A DNA stretch of 64,000 nt, from positions 9,672,001 to 9,736,000 of the forward strand of contig NZ_CP045096.1 in the NCBI RefSeq assembly GCF_009184865.1. The letters are read 5' to 3'. The stretch comes from Streptomyces phaeolivaceus (lineage in GTDB: Bacteria > Actinomycetota > Actinomycetes > Streptomycetales > Streptomycetaceae). Made by a program: the position numbers and the translations under genes. The notes under the pieces are model-generated. The model was given only the letters and a program-made list of their open reading frames with translations. It searched no databases and had not been told where the DNA came from. Shown here piece by piece: positions 43,823 to 52,387 of this stretch (positions within the stretch are counted from its first letter, which is position 1; the number at the start of each line of letters is the position of its first letter).

Positions 43823-44632
43823 TCAGGACGGCTGAGGTTTCCGGCCCCATGCCGAGATCATCGGGGACGTCGCCAGATCCAGACCGCCCGCGGCGATGTT
43901 GGTGAGGTGGGTGTCGATCTCCTCCGCCGTCGCATGGCCCTTGGCCACGAGCTGGTCGCGGACCTGTCGCACGGTGGCCGTCTCCAGCGCCGTACAGGCC
44001 GGGCCCGAGACGGGGAAGTAGGCGTCCGCCCCTACCTCGGTGAGGCCGGCCTCGCGCAGCAGACGCGGCAGGCGGCGGCCGTACGACAGGTCGGCGCCGC
44101 GCTCGGCGAGGAGTTCCCGGAAGCCCCGGCGGAGTTTGTTGGCCAGACGCTGCGGGGGGCCGGACTCGTCGGGGCAGATCAGCGGTTGGAGCGCGGGGTC
44201 GGCGTCCTCCAGCAGCAGCCATCCACCGGGGCGCAGAGCACCGGTCATCACCCGCAGGGCGCGTGCGCGGTCGGCGACGTGGACGAGGACCAGCCGGGCG
44301 TGCACGAGGTCGAAGAGACCTGGCGGGGGCGCGTCGGCGGCGACGTCATGGCGGCGCACCTCCACCTGAGGTGCCACCGCGTCCGCCGTCCACGAGGTGT
44401 CGATGTCGGTGGCGAGCACATACCCCGTGGGCCCGACGCGCTCGGCGAGGCCCCGTACCACCGACGAGCCCCCGGCCCCCACCTCCCAGCAGCGCCAACC
44501 CGGTGCGATCCCGAGGCCTTCGACATGCCGGAACGTGGACGGGTCGAACAGCGCGCCGAGCGCGTCGAAGCGCTCACCCGCCTCGGACCGCCGGTTGTCG
44601 AGGAGATAGCCGTCCTCGGAGTGCTGGGTCAT
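43823..44632 (-). CDS. class I SAM-dependent methyltransferase
   Basis: The product has 269 residues from the ATG at 44632. Motif I is 'CWEVGAGGSSVVRGLAERVG', followed by 'VLATDIDTSW', 'FDLVHARLVLVHVADRARALRVM' and 'ALRPGGWLLLEDADPAL'. The C-terminal block 'YGRRLPRLLREAGLTEVGADAYF' is common in small-molecule methyltransferases. The substrate is unknown and the gene is monocistronic in appearance. Confidence 0.85.
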   Translation of the reverse strand: MTQHSEDGYLLDNRRSEAGERFDALGALFDPSTFRHVEGLGIAPGWRCWEVGAGGSSVVRGLAERVGPTGYVLATDIDTSWTADAVAPQVEVRRHDVAADAPPPGLFDLVHARLVLVHVADRARALRVMTGALRPGGWLLLEDADPALQPLICPDESGPPQRLANKLRRGFRELLAERGADLSYGRRLPRLLREAGLTEVGADAYFPVSGPACTALETATVRQVRDQLVAKGHATAEEIDTHLTNIAAGGLDLATSPMISAWGRKPQPS

Positions 44633-44684
44633 GTCCCGATCATGCCTCCGCCGGGCGCGCCGACGGGACACGGGCCCCGGTTCG

Positions 44685-45698
44685 TCAGGCGCTGATCGTC
44701 AGCTCCCCCCGCCGCACCCCGTACGACAGCGGCAGCCCGGTGGTGAGCCGTTCCAGTTCCTCCACGACGGTGCCGCCGAGGCGGGCCAGTTCGTTGCCGA
44801 GGGAGCCGGCGATGTGGGGGGTGAGGAAGACGTTGGGGAGGTGGTGGAGGGGGGAGTCCGCGGGGAGCGGCTCGGGTTCGGTGACGTCGAGCACCGCGCT
44901 GATCCGGCCGCCGACCAGTTCGGCGGTGAGCGCCTCGGGGTCCACCAGGGCACCGCGCGAGGTGTTGATCAGCACACCGCCGTCGGGGATGAGCGCCAGC
45001 CGGTCGCGGCTGAGCATCCGGTGGGTCTCGGGGGTGTCGGGCGCGTGCACGCTGACGATGTCGCTGGTGCGCAGCAGTTCGTCGAGGGGGAGGGGCACCG
45101 CGCCGAGCGCCGCCGCCTCGGCCGGGTCCACGTAGGGGTCGTACAGGCCGACGGTGAGGTCGAAGGGGCGCAGCAGTTCCAGCACGCGGCGGCCCACGCG
45201 TGACGCGCCGATGATCCCGACCCGCCGGCCCAGGTTGCCGACCGCCGTGTACTCGTCGGGCGCGGGGTACACCCGCTCGGCCCGGAAGCGTTCCCGGAGG
45301 CCGAAGGCGTCCTTGCCGGCGAGCAGGATCGTGGCGAGCGTGTACTCGGCCACGGGCAGCGCGTTGGCCAGGACGGCGCTGGAGACGGTGAGCCCCCGCT
45401 CCCACACGGCGTCGCCGACGAGCCCGCGCACACTGCCGGCCGCGTGCAGCACGGTCCGCAGCCGGGGCGCCGCGTCCAGGACCTCCGCGTCGACGTGCGG
45501 ACAGCCCCAGCCGGTGATCAGCACCTCCGCCCGCGCCAGCGCGGGGGCGGCGGACGGATCGCCGAAGTCCTGGACGACGAGTCCGGGATCGATCGTCACG
45601 CACTGCCGCAGCCGGTCCATGAGGGGCGACGGGAAGAGCGCCGGCAGATGCACCGGGTTCATGGCGAAGACGGCACGGGGAAGCGAGTGCGGGGGCAT
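44685..45698 (-). CDS. D-isomer-specific 2-hydroxyacid dehydrogenase
   Basis: The product has 337 residues. The NAD-binding fold shows 'GNLGRRVGIIGASRVGRRVLELL'. Catalytic residues are Arg in 'GGVLINTSRGALVDPEAL', Glu in 'VLDVTEPEPLPADSPL' and His in 'VFLTPHIAGSLGNEL'. It reduces or oxidises a 2-hydroxy acid or related sugar acid. The ATG at 45698 follows AGGAG; the longer frame to 45743 would run through the operator. It is divergent from the GH43/ABC operon and shares an operator-like half site with it, so it may process a sugar-derived acid. Confidence 0.9.
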   Translation of the reverse strand: MPPHSLPRAVFAMNPVHLPALFPSPLMDRLRQCVTIDPGLVVQDFGDPSAAPALARAEVLITGWGCPHVDAEVLDAAPRLRTVLHAAGSVRGLVGDAVWERGLTVSSAVLANALPVAEYTLATILLAGKDAFGLRERFRAERVYPAPDEYTAVGNLGRRVGIIGASRVGRRVLELLRPFDLTVGLYDPYVDPAEAAALGAVPLPLDELLRTSDIVSVHAPDTPETHRMLSRDRLALIPDGGVLINTSRGALVDPEALTAELVGGRISAVLDVTEPEPLPADSPLHHLPNVFLTPHIAGSLGNELARLGGTVVEELERLTTGLPLSYGVRRGELTISA

Positions 45699-45727
45699 GG
45701 CGCTCCTGCTGGGACGGGGAAAGGGAA

Positions 45728-45741
45728 GGTAAACGGTTACC
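45728..45741. promoter_or_regulatory. candidate LacI-type operator of the dehydrogenase
   Basis: GGTAAACGGTTACC lies directly downstream of the -10 element, over the predicted transcription start. On the minus strand it reads GGTAACCGTTTACC, close to the LacI-type consensus GTAACCGGTTAC. Confidence 0.6.
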
Positions 45742-45771
45742 AAGTTAGGGAGTCTTCGGTGGGCAGGTCAA
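45742..45771 (-). promoter_or_regulatory. promoter of the 2-hydroxyacid dehydrogenase gene
   Basis: On the minus strand TTGACC (45771-45766) and TAACTT (45747-45742) are 18 bases apart, an excellent match to the main vegetative sigma-factor pattern. Confidence 0.65.
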
Positions 45772-45902
45772 TGTGCGATCGTCCGTCATTCTGTGTGAGG
45801 GCGAAATCTACTGTAAGTGATGCCACCGTGAAGAAGTGCAGGTGGAAGGCGGCTTGCCGGTAACGCTGTTGAAAGTTAGACGAAACAAACCGGCCTCGCC
45901 TC

Positions 45903-45932
45903 TTGTGGTTTTGGCCACCGGCGTCCTACCGT
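45903..45932 (+). promoter_or_regulatory. promoter of the beta-xylosidase ABC operon
   Basis: TTGTGG (45903-45908) and TACCGT (45927-45932) are 18 bases apart. A start near 45939 would fall beside the operator-like ACAACCGGTTACTG, leaving a leader of about 70 bases. Confidence 0.55.
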
Positions 45933-45937
45933 CCACA

Positions 45938-45950
45938 ACAACCGGTTACT
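45938..45950. promoter_or_regulatory. candidate LacI-type operator of the ABC/GH43 operon
   Basis: CAACCGGTTACT contains the 8-bp palindrome AACCGGTT and shares CGGTTAC with the site at 45728-45741. It overlaps the predicted start of transcription. Confidence 0.5.
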
Positions 45951-46010
45951 GTCCCGACCGCGCCGGTTCCCCCACCCCAAGCGCCGTCCTGTTCCGTCCG
46001 TGGAGGACCG

Positions 46011-47339
46011 ATGTCCCAGTTCCGTGCCAGAGCCCTCGCCCCGGTGGCCGCCGCGGCCTCCCTGTCCCTGCTGCTGGCCGCCTGCGGGGGCGGCGACGCC
46101 GAATCCGACTCCGCCACGAAGGCCACCAAGGGCAAGGTCACCCTGGAGTTCTGGAGCTGGACCGACGGCATCGAGGCCCAGACGAAGGTGTGGAACAAGG
46201 CCCACCCCGACACCCAGGTCAAGTTCGTCAACCCCGCGGGCGAGACGGCGTACCAGAAGCTGCGCGCCGCGGTGAACGCCGGCACCGCGCCCTGTCTGTC
46301 GAAGATGGACGGGATGAACCTGGCGAACTTCGCCGCCGACGGACTGCTCACCGATGTCACCAAGGTCGCCGCGCCCTACAAGGACAAGTACACGGCCGCC
46401 GCGTGGAACGCGGTCAGCCCCGGCGGCACCACCTTCGGCATCCCCATGGGCTCCTCGCCGCTGTTCACCGCCTACCGCGCGGACCTGTTCGAGAAGTACG
46501 GCATCGAGGCGCCGAAGACCTGGGACGACCTGATCACCGCCGGCCAGAAGGCGCAGAAGGAGAACAAGAAGGTCAAGATCTTCAACATGGCCGGTGAGGA
46601 CCCGTCCACCCTGGTCGACCTGTCCTGGGAGGCCGGGGCCCAGTGGTACAAGGTGGAGGGCGACCACTGGGTCGTCGACTTCACCTCGCCCGAGGCGCTG
46701 AAGGCGGGCGACATCGTGCAGCGGCTGGTCGACAACGACCTCGCCTCCAACGCCTCCTACGCCGACCCGGGCGTCTTCAGGACCTGGGACCTCGGCACGA
46801 CCATCGCGATGACGACATCGACCTGGCAGCTGCCGATCTACGACACCAACTTCCCCAAGTCCAAGGGGAAGTGGCAGCTCGCGGACTCACCGGTCTTCGA
46901 CACCGCCGCGCCGCGGACCTCCTCCAACTTCGACGTCCTGGCCGTCCTCAAGGGCTGCGAGTACCCCGACCGGGCCGCCGAGTTCGCCTCCTGGCTGTCC
47001 AGCGGCGAGGAGTCGCTGACCACCCTCACCGACCCCGCCTCCAAGTCCGGCCTCTTCCCGGCCGTCCCGGACGTCTCCCCGTACGTCGACAAGATCATCC
47101 CCACCGGGATGTTCAACGGGAGGTCGGACAGCGCGAAGGTGATCACCGACGCCGCCTCCCGGGTCGGTGACCAGTGGCAGTACGGGCCGAACTACGCGGC
47201 CATGTACTCCGAGATGCAGAAGCAGTGGGGCAAGGTCATGAAGAAGGAACTCACGGTCGCCGAGATGCTCAAGAGCCTGGAGAAGTGGACCGTCGACGAC
47301 CTCAACGGCAAGGGCGTCAAGGCCGTCGCCGCCGGCTGA
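46011..47339 (+). CDS. extracellular sugar-binding lipoprotein of the second ABC importer
   Basis: The product has 442 residues. The signal peptide ends in lipobox LLAA-C (LAPVAAAASLSLLLAACGGG). Family 1 binding-protein blocks are 'KVTLEFWSWTDGIEAQTKVWNKAHPDTQVKF', 'YQKLRAAVNAGTAPCLSKMDG' and 'FGIPMGSSPLFTAYRADLFEKYGIEAPKTWDDL'. The ATG follows TGGAGGACCG. First gene of a five-gene operon; the GH43 partner suggests xylo- or arabinoxylo-oligosaccharide as ligand. Confidence 0.93.
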   Translation: MSQFRARALAPVAAAASLSLLLAACGGGDAESDSATKATKGKVTLEFWSWTDGIEAQTKVWNKAHPDTQVKFVNPAGETAYQKLRAAVNAGTAPCLSKMDGMNLANFAADGLLTDVTKVAAPYKDKYTAAAWNAVSPGGTTFGIPMGSSPLFTAYRADLFEKYGIEAPKTWDDLITAGQKAQKENKKVKIFNMAGEDPSTLVDLSWEAGAQWYKVEGDHWVVDFTSPEALKAGDIVQRLVDNDLASNASYADPGVFRTWDLGTTIAMTTSTWQLPIYDTNFPKSKGKWQLADSPVFDTAAPRTSSNFDVLAVLKGCEYPDRAAEFASWLSSGEESLTTLTDPASKSGLFPAVPDVSPYVDKIIPTGMFNGRSDSAKVITDAASRVGDQWQYGPNYAAMYSEMQKQWGKVMKKELTVAEMLKSLEKWTVDDLNGKGVKAVAAG

Positions 47340-47425
47340 CGTCCGCGCGCTGGCGGGGCCGCCGTGCCCCGCCCGCGGCCCGTCGACCCACCCTCGTCCG
47401 GAATCCGGAGACTTTGGAGAAGCCC

Positions 47426-48379
47426 GTGTCCACCCTGACGCGACCGGCGAAGGCCGCGACCGACTCCCCGGCCCGGCGGCCCTCCCCCCGCCGGGGCGGG
47501 AGGCGGGGAGCCTACAAGGGGCCGCTGTTCATGCTCCCCTTCCTGCTGGGCTTCCTCGCCACCTATGTCGTGCCGATCGGCTACGCCTTCAGCCAGAGCC
47601 TGCACGAGAAGAAGAGCAGTGGCCTCGGCTTCGGCCCGACCCGGGTCGTCTACACCGGCTTCGCCAACTTCGCCTCGGTCCTCGCCGACAGCGCGTTCTG
47701 GGCGAGCATGGGCCGCACCCTGTTGTTCGGCGCCGCGCAGATCACGGTGATGCTGGGCATCGCCCTGCTGCTGGCCCTCCTGCTCGACGGGGTGGCCGCA
47801 CGCGCGGTGCGCTTCTTCCGCGCCGCGCTGCTCATCCCGTACGTCATCCCCGCCGTGGTCTCCACCCTGATGTGGCTGTTCCTCTACAGCCCGACGGGCA
47901 GCCCGCTGCTGGACCTCGCGGAGCGCGCCGGTGCGGAGATCTCGTTCTTCGGCGGTGTCAACACCTATCTCTCGCTGGGCAATCTGCTCACCTGGCAGGG
48001 CATCGGCTTCAACATGATCCTGATCTCCGCCTCGCTCCAGGCACTGCCCCGCGAGCTGTACGAGGCGGCCCGGCTGGACGGCGCCCGGGAGTGGCGCATC
48101 GCCTGGTCGATCAAGATCCCGAACATCACCGGGATCCTGGTGCTGACCGGCATGTTCTCCCTGATCAGCCGACTCCAGCTGTTCGGCGAGCCGCTGATCA
48201 TGCGGCAGATCGCACCGGAGTCCATCAACACCGACTTCACGCCGATGATGGAGATCTACGACAAGGCCTTCAAGGTCGGCGACTACCAGTACGCCGCCGC
48301 CGAGTCCCTGGTCCTGGCCGTCGTCACCGGCATCCTCGCCCATGTCTTCTACCGCGCCACGAACAGGAAGATGTCATGA
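47426..48379 (+). CDS. carbohydrate ABC transporter permease (MalF-type)
   Basis: The product is 317 residues from the GTG at 47426, which has GGAGAAG upstream. After a basic tail (RRPSPRRGGRRG) come six membrane helices starting 'GPLFMLPFLLGFLATYVVPIGYAFSQSL'. The EAA loop is 'RELYEAARLDGAREWRIAWSIKIP'. The stop overlaps the next ATG (ATGA). No dedicated ATPase is present. Confidence 0.92.
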   Translation: MSTLTRPAKAATDSPARRPSPRRGGRRGAYKGPLFMLPFLLGFLATYVVPIGYAFSQSLHEKKSSGLGFGPTRVVYTGFANFASVLADSAFWASMGRTLLFGAAQITVMLGIALLLALLLDGVAARAVRFFRAALLIPYVIPAVVSTLMWLFLYSPTGSPLLDLAERAGAEISFFGGVNTYLSLGNLLTWQGIGFNMILISASLQALPRELYEAARLDGAREWRIAWSIKIPNITGILVLTGMFSLISRLQLFGEPLIMRQIAPESINTDFTPMMEIYDKAFKVGDYQYAAAESLVLAVVTGILAHVFYRATNRKMS

Positions 48380-49242
48380 GCAGTGTCGCTTCCGGGGGCG
48401 GCGTACGCCCCTCCCGCCGTGCGGTGGTGCTCACCACCGGTCTGCTGGTGGTCTTCCTGCTGTACTCGCTCGCCCCGACCTGGTTCCTGATCGTCTCCGC
48501 GACCAAGAACCAGACGGACCTCTACTCCACCTTCGGCCTGTGGTTCTCCACCAACCACCTCGGCGACAACCTGCACGACATCGCGACCTACCACGACGGG
48601 GTGTTCCTGCGCTGGCTGGGCAACTCCGTCCTCTACTCCACCCTCGGCGCGGCGGGCTCCACCCTGATCTCGCTCGCCGCCGGGTACGGACTGTCGAAGT
48701 TCGACTTCCGCGGCCGGGGCGCGTTCTTCGCCGTCATCGTCGGCGCCTCCCTGCTGCCGAGCACCCTGCTGGCCTTCCCGCTGTATCTGGTGTTCTCCGA
48801 GATCGGGCTCACCAACACCATCTGGTCGGTGCTCATCCCGTACTTCATCAACCCCTTCGGGGTCTACCTCGGCAAGGTGTACGCGGACAGCTCCGTACCC
48901 ACCGAACTGATGGAGGCCGCCCGCATCGACGGCGCCGGCGATCTGCGGGTCTTCGCCTCGATCGCGCTGCCGCTGATGCGCACCGGCGGCATCACCATCT
49001 TCATGCTGGAGTTCATCAACATCTGGAACAACTTCTTCCTCCCCCTGTTCATGCTCAACGGCGAGCGCACCTTCCCCGTGACCCTGGGCCTGTACTCCTG
49101 GCTCCAACAGGCACAGACCGCACGCGACATGAACACGCTCGTCCTCACCGGGTCCCTGCTGTCGATCGTCCCGCTCGCGATCTTCATGTTCACGCTCCAG
49201 AAGTACTGGCGCAGCGGAATTCTCATGGGCAGCCTCAAATGA
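48376..49242 (+). CDS. carbohydrate ABC transporter permease (MalG-type)
   Basis: The product has 288 residues and six membrane helices. The EAA loop is 'TELMEAARIDGAGDLRVFASIALP'. It forms the channel with the preceding permease. Its start and stop both overlap neighbouring genes by four bases (ATGA), showing tight co-translation with the permease before and the glycosidase after. Confidence 0.92.
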   Translation: MSSVASGGGVRPSRRAVVLTTGLLVVFLLYSLAPTWFLIVSATKNQTDLYSTFGLWFSTNHLGDNLHDIATYHDGVFLRWLGNSVLYSTLGAAGSTLISLAAGYGLSKFDFRGRGAFFAVIVGASLLPSTLLAFPLYLVFSEIGLTNTIWSVLIPYFINPFGVYLGKVYADSSVPTELMEAARIDGAGDLRVFASIALPLMRTGGITIFMLEFINIWNNFFLPLFMLNGERTFPVTLGLYSWLQQAQTARDMNTLVLTGSLLSIVPLAIFMFTLQKYWRSGILMGSLK

Positions 49243-50834
49243 TCCACAACCCCGTCCTGCGCGGCTTCGCACCCGACCCCGTGATCCTGCGGGTCGGTGA
49301 CGACTTCTACCTCGCGACCGCCACCTTCGAGTGGTGTCCGGGGGTGCGTGTCCACCACTCCCGGGATCTGGTGAACCGGCGGTCGCTGGGCGGCATCCTG
49401 GACAGCCGGCGCCTGCTCGACCTCACCGGGGTCCCCGACTCCGGAGGCATCTGGGCGCCCGGACTGTCGTACGCCGACGGCCTGTTCCATCTCGTCTTCA
49501 CCGTGGTCGACACCTACGCGGAGGGCTGGAAGGACCTTCCGAACTACGTGACCACCGCCCCGTCGATCGAAGGGCCGTGGTCGGACCCGGTGCCGCTGCA
49601 CGGCCGAGGCTTCGACGTGTCCCTCTTCCACGACCTCGACGCCCGCAGCCGGCTGCTCAACACGCGCTTCGACCGGCGGCCCGAACGGGAGATGTTCGCC
49701 GGGATCGAACTCCAGGAGTACGACCGGGCTTCGGGCGGGCTGATCGGCGCGCCCCGGACGATCTCCGTGGGCACCGCCGCCGGGGTCGCCGAGGGACCGC
49801 ACCTCCACCGCCGCGACGGCTGGTACCACCTCGTCCACGCCGAGGGCGGCACCGGCTACGAGCACGGCGCGGCCGTCGCCCGCTCCCGGGACCTGTTCGG
49901 CCCCTACGAGCCGGACCCGGCCGGACCGCTGCTCACCTCCCGGCACGACCCGACCCTGGAACTCCAGAAGGCCGGACACTGCTCCCTGGCCGAGACCCGG
50001 GACGGCCAGTGGTACGCCGCCCACATCACCGCCCGCCCGTACGGCGAGCGCGGCCGGTGCGTACTGGGCCGGGAGACCGCCCTGCAGCCCGTGACCCGGA
50101 CCGAGGACGGCTGGCCGCGCATCGCGGGCGCGGTCCCCGCCGTGACCGTACCGGCGCCCGGTCTGCCGCCCGCCCCGGTGCCCGAGCCGCCTGCCACGGA
50201 CCGTTTCGACGCTCCCACGCTCGGACCCGACTGGTCCACCCTGCGCCGCCCGGCCGGCCCGGAGTGGGTGGAGCCGAGGCCCGGACGGCTCCGTGTCCGG
50301 GGCGGCCAGTCCCCGGTCGGGCGCCGGACCCCCAGCCTGGTCGCCCGGCGGGTGACGGCACGACGCTGCTCGTTCGAGACGGAACTGACCTTCGCGCCGG
50401 GCTCCACCGACCACCTGGCGGGACTCACCGCGTACTACGACACCCGCAACCGGCACTACCTGTACGTCACGGCCGACGACGACGGCTCCCCGGTGCTGCG
50501 GGCCCTCAGCTGTACGGCCGGAGCGCTCACCGCGCACCCGCCCCGGATCCCGCTCCAACCCGGGCACCCCGTCGTCCTGCGCGCCGAACTCGACGGCCCC
50601 GCCCTGCGGTTCTCGTACGGCGTCGGCGGCGAGCGGCCCCGGGCGCTGGGCCCCGACCTCGACGCGACCGTCCTGTCGGACGAGCACGCCGACGAGTTCC
50701 ACGAGGGACAGCTGAGGGTGCTCGGCTTCACCGGGGCGATGCTGGGACTCCGGGTCCAGCACCTCGACGGCTCCGGCGTGCACGCGGACTTCGCCCACGC
50801 CACCTACCGCACCACCCCGGACGACCCCTCATGA
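49239..50834 (+). CDS. beta-xylosidase-type glycoside hydrolase, GH43
   Basis: The product has 531 residues without a signal peptide. The five-blade propeller starts 'NPVLRGFAPDPVILRVGDDFYLATATFEWCPGVRVHHSRDL'; the base Asp is in APDP, the pKa-tuning Asp in 'GFDVSLFHDLD' and the acid Glu in 'GVAEGPHLHRRDGWYHLVHAEGGTGYEH'. A C-terminal beta-sandwich ('SFETELTFAPGSTDHLAGLTAYYD') completes the GH43 subfamily-11-like layout. It would trim xylose or arabinose from short imported chains in the cytoplasm. Confidence 0.92.
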   Translation: MIHNPVLRGFAPDPVILRVGDDFYLATATFEWCPGVRVHHSRDLVNRRSLGGILDSRRLLDLTGVPDSGGIWAPGLSYADGLFHLVFTVVDTYAEGWKDLPNYVTTAPSIEGPWSDPVPLHGRGFDVSLFHDLDARSRLLNTRFDRRPEREMFAGIELQEYDRASGGLIGAPRTISVGTAAGVAEGPHLHRRDGWYHLVHAEGGTGYEHGAAVARSRDLFGPYEPDPAGPLLTSRHDPTLELQKAGHCSLAETRDGQWYAAHITARPYGERGRCVLGRETALQPVTRTEDGWPRIAGAVPAVTVPAPGLPPAPVPEPPATDRFDAPTLGPDWSTLRRPAGPEWVEPRPGRLRVRGGQSPVGRRTPSLVARRVTARRCSFETELTFAPGSTDHLAGLTAYYDTRNRHYLYVTADDDGSPVLRALSCTAGALTAHPPRIPLQPGHPVVLRAELDGPALRFSYGVGGERPRALGPDLDATVLSDEHADEFHEGQLRVLGFTGAMLGLRVQHLDGSGVHADFAHATYRTTPDDPS

Positions 50835-51643
50835 CACTGCTCGACCTCGGCCGCATCGGGCTCTTCTGCACCTCCCTCGGCCCCGACGACGCCCCCGCTC
50901 TGCTGCTGGCGCACGGCTGGGGCGGCGACGGACGGGAATGGTCACCGCACGCGGAGGCGCTTGCCGACCGGTTCCGGGTCCTCGTCCCCGATCTGCGCGG
51001 CCACGGCCGCTCCGCGGTGCCGGACGAGGGCAACACCCCGGCGGAGATGGCGGAGGACCTGGCCGCGCTGCTCGACTCCCTCGGGGTCGGACCGGTCGTC
51101 GCCGTCGGCCACTCCATGGGCGTCCAGGTCGTCAACCTGCTCGCCGTCCGCCACCCGGAGGCCGTGCGGTCGGTCGTCGCCCTCGATCCCGCGCACGGCG
51201 CGGACGAGGCCGAGGTCGCGCGGATCCCGGCCCGTCTCGCCGCGTACCGGGAGCACGGCGCCCGCGCCGCCGCCTCCTTCGTGGCCGGCGCGTTCTCCGC
51301 ACAGGCCCCGCCCGGTCTCCGTACGGCGCACCTGCGTACCGTGCTCGGCACCCCCGACCATGTGATCGCCCAGGCCTACGCGGGCATGTACACCGACCCC
51401 GGCGCGGTCGGCGCCCGCCCGGCCAGCGAGGCGTTTCTGCTGCGCCGCACCCAGCCCGCGCTGACGGTGTGGACGTCCGCCGAGGCCGCCGAGTGGGAGC
51501 GCGGCACACTGCGGGTGCCCGGCTCACGTGTCGAGCACTGGCCGTGCACCGGCCACTATCTGCACGAGGAGCGGCCCGACCGCACGACCCGGCTCATCCG
51601 CGACTGGGCGGCCGGGGAGACGCCTGGGGAGACGCCCGGCTGA
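50831..51643 (+). CDS. alpha/beta-hydrolase
   Basis: The product has 270 residues. 'PALLLAHGWGGDGREWSPHAEALADRFRVLVPDLRGHGRS' gives the oxyanion region, 'VAVGHSMGVQVV' the nucleophile elbow (Ser in GHSMG), and a late 'HWPCTGHYLHEERPD' the His. The last gene of the xylosidase operon (ATGA overlap), it could remove ester groups such as acetyl or feruloyl from imported sugars; that is inferred from context. The tail has a short GETPGETPG duplication. Confidence 0.87.
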   Translation: MTLLDLGRIGLFCTSLGPDDAPALLLAHGWGGDGREWSPHAEALADRFRVLVPDLRGHGRSAVPDEGNTPAEMAEDLAALLDSLGVGPVVAVGHSMGVQVVNLLAVRHPEAVRSVVALDPAHGADEAEVARIPARLAAYREHGARAAASFVAGAFSAQAPPGLRTAHLRTVLGTPDHVIAQAYAGMYTDPGAVGARPASEAFLLRRTQPALTVWTSAEAAEWERGTLRVPGSRVEHWPCTGHYLHEERPDRTTRLIRDWAAGETPGETPG

Positions 51644-51656
51644 GCGGCGTCTCCCG

Positions 51657-52271
51657 CTACAACCGCCACCACCAAGCGGCGAGTTCGTTGTCGTCGGCGC
51701 ACTCCACGGGGGACGCGTACGGCGAGCGCCGGGCGACGGCCAGGGTGTCGGTGCGGCGGACCACGGCACGCAGGTCCCGTACGGCGGGCATGTCGGCGAG
51801 TTCGTCGACGTCGAACGGGCAGCCCGCCGGGCCGCCGAGCAGGGTCTCGCAGCCGAACGCGTACCACTCGCCGACGAGTTCGTGGTCGCCCGACTTCTCG
51901 GCGGCGACGGCGATCTCCCGGACCACGTCGATCAGCGGGGTGCGGCGCGGCGGGTCGGCGTCGGGACCTCGGAGTTCCCCGGCGGAGACCATACGGCGCC
52001 ACAGATCGGTGCCCGCGTCGCAGTAGAGGAACGGCGGGTCGACATAGCCGTCCTCGTGGTCGGGGTGCCGGTCGAGCGGGAATCGGTAGGCGTACCCGCG
52101 ACGCAGCAGGATGTCCCTCACCCGGAAGTGGGTGAAGGAGCAGTCGAATCCGTCCTGGAAGCCGTACAGCTTCGCGAACCAGTCCCGGACGCGGGGATCG
52201 CCGGACGCGGTGTGGTCGTCCAGGAGGCGGATCGATTCCGCCACCAGGTCCTCGATCCTGTGCTCGGACAT
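51657..52271 (-). CDS. conserved-looking protein of unknown function
   Basis: The product has 204 residues from an ATG preceded by GAGGGAG. It starts MSEHRIEDLVAESIRLLDDH and contains 'WFAKLYGFQDGFDCSFTHFRVRDILLRRGYAYRFPLDRHPDHEDGYVDPPFLYCDAG', and ends 'ADDNELAAWWWRL'. It is rich in Asp and aromatic residues and has no signal or membrane helix. I recognise no family. It is convergent with the xylosidase operon and stands alone. Confidence 0.7.
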   Translation of the reverse strand: MSEHRIEDLVAESIRLLDDHTASGDPRVRDWFAKLYGFQDGFDCSFTHFRVRDILLRRGYAYRFPLDRHPDHEDGYVDPPFLYCDAGTDLWRRMVSAGELRGPDADPPRRTPLIDVVREIAVAAEKSGDHELVGEWYAFGCETLLGGPAGCPFDVDELADMPAVRDLRAVVRRTDTLAVARRSPYASPVECADDNELAAWWWRL

Positions 52272-52387
52272 CGGCTTCTCCCTCGGGGCGATCGTCGGCC
52301 TGCCCGCATCCAAGCAGCAGGCACCGACACGACCGCCCCGCCCGAGGCCCTCACCCCCCGATCGCGTAGCCGGTTGCGCAACGGCAC

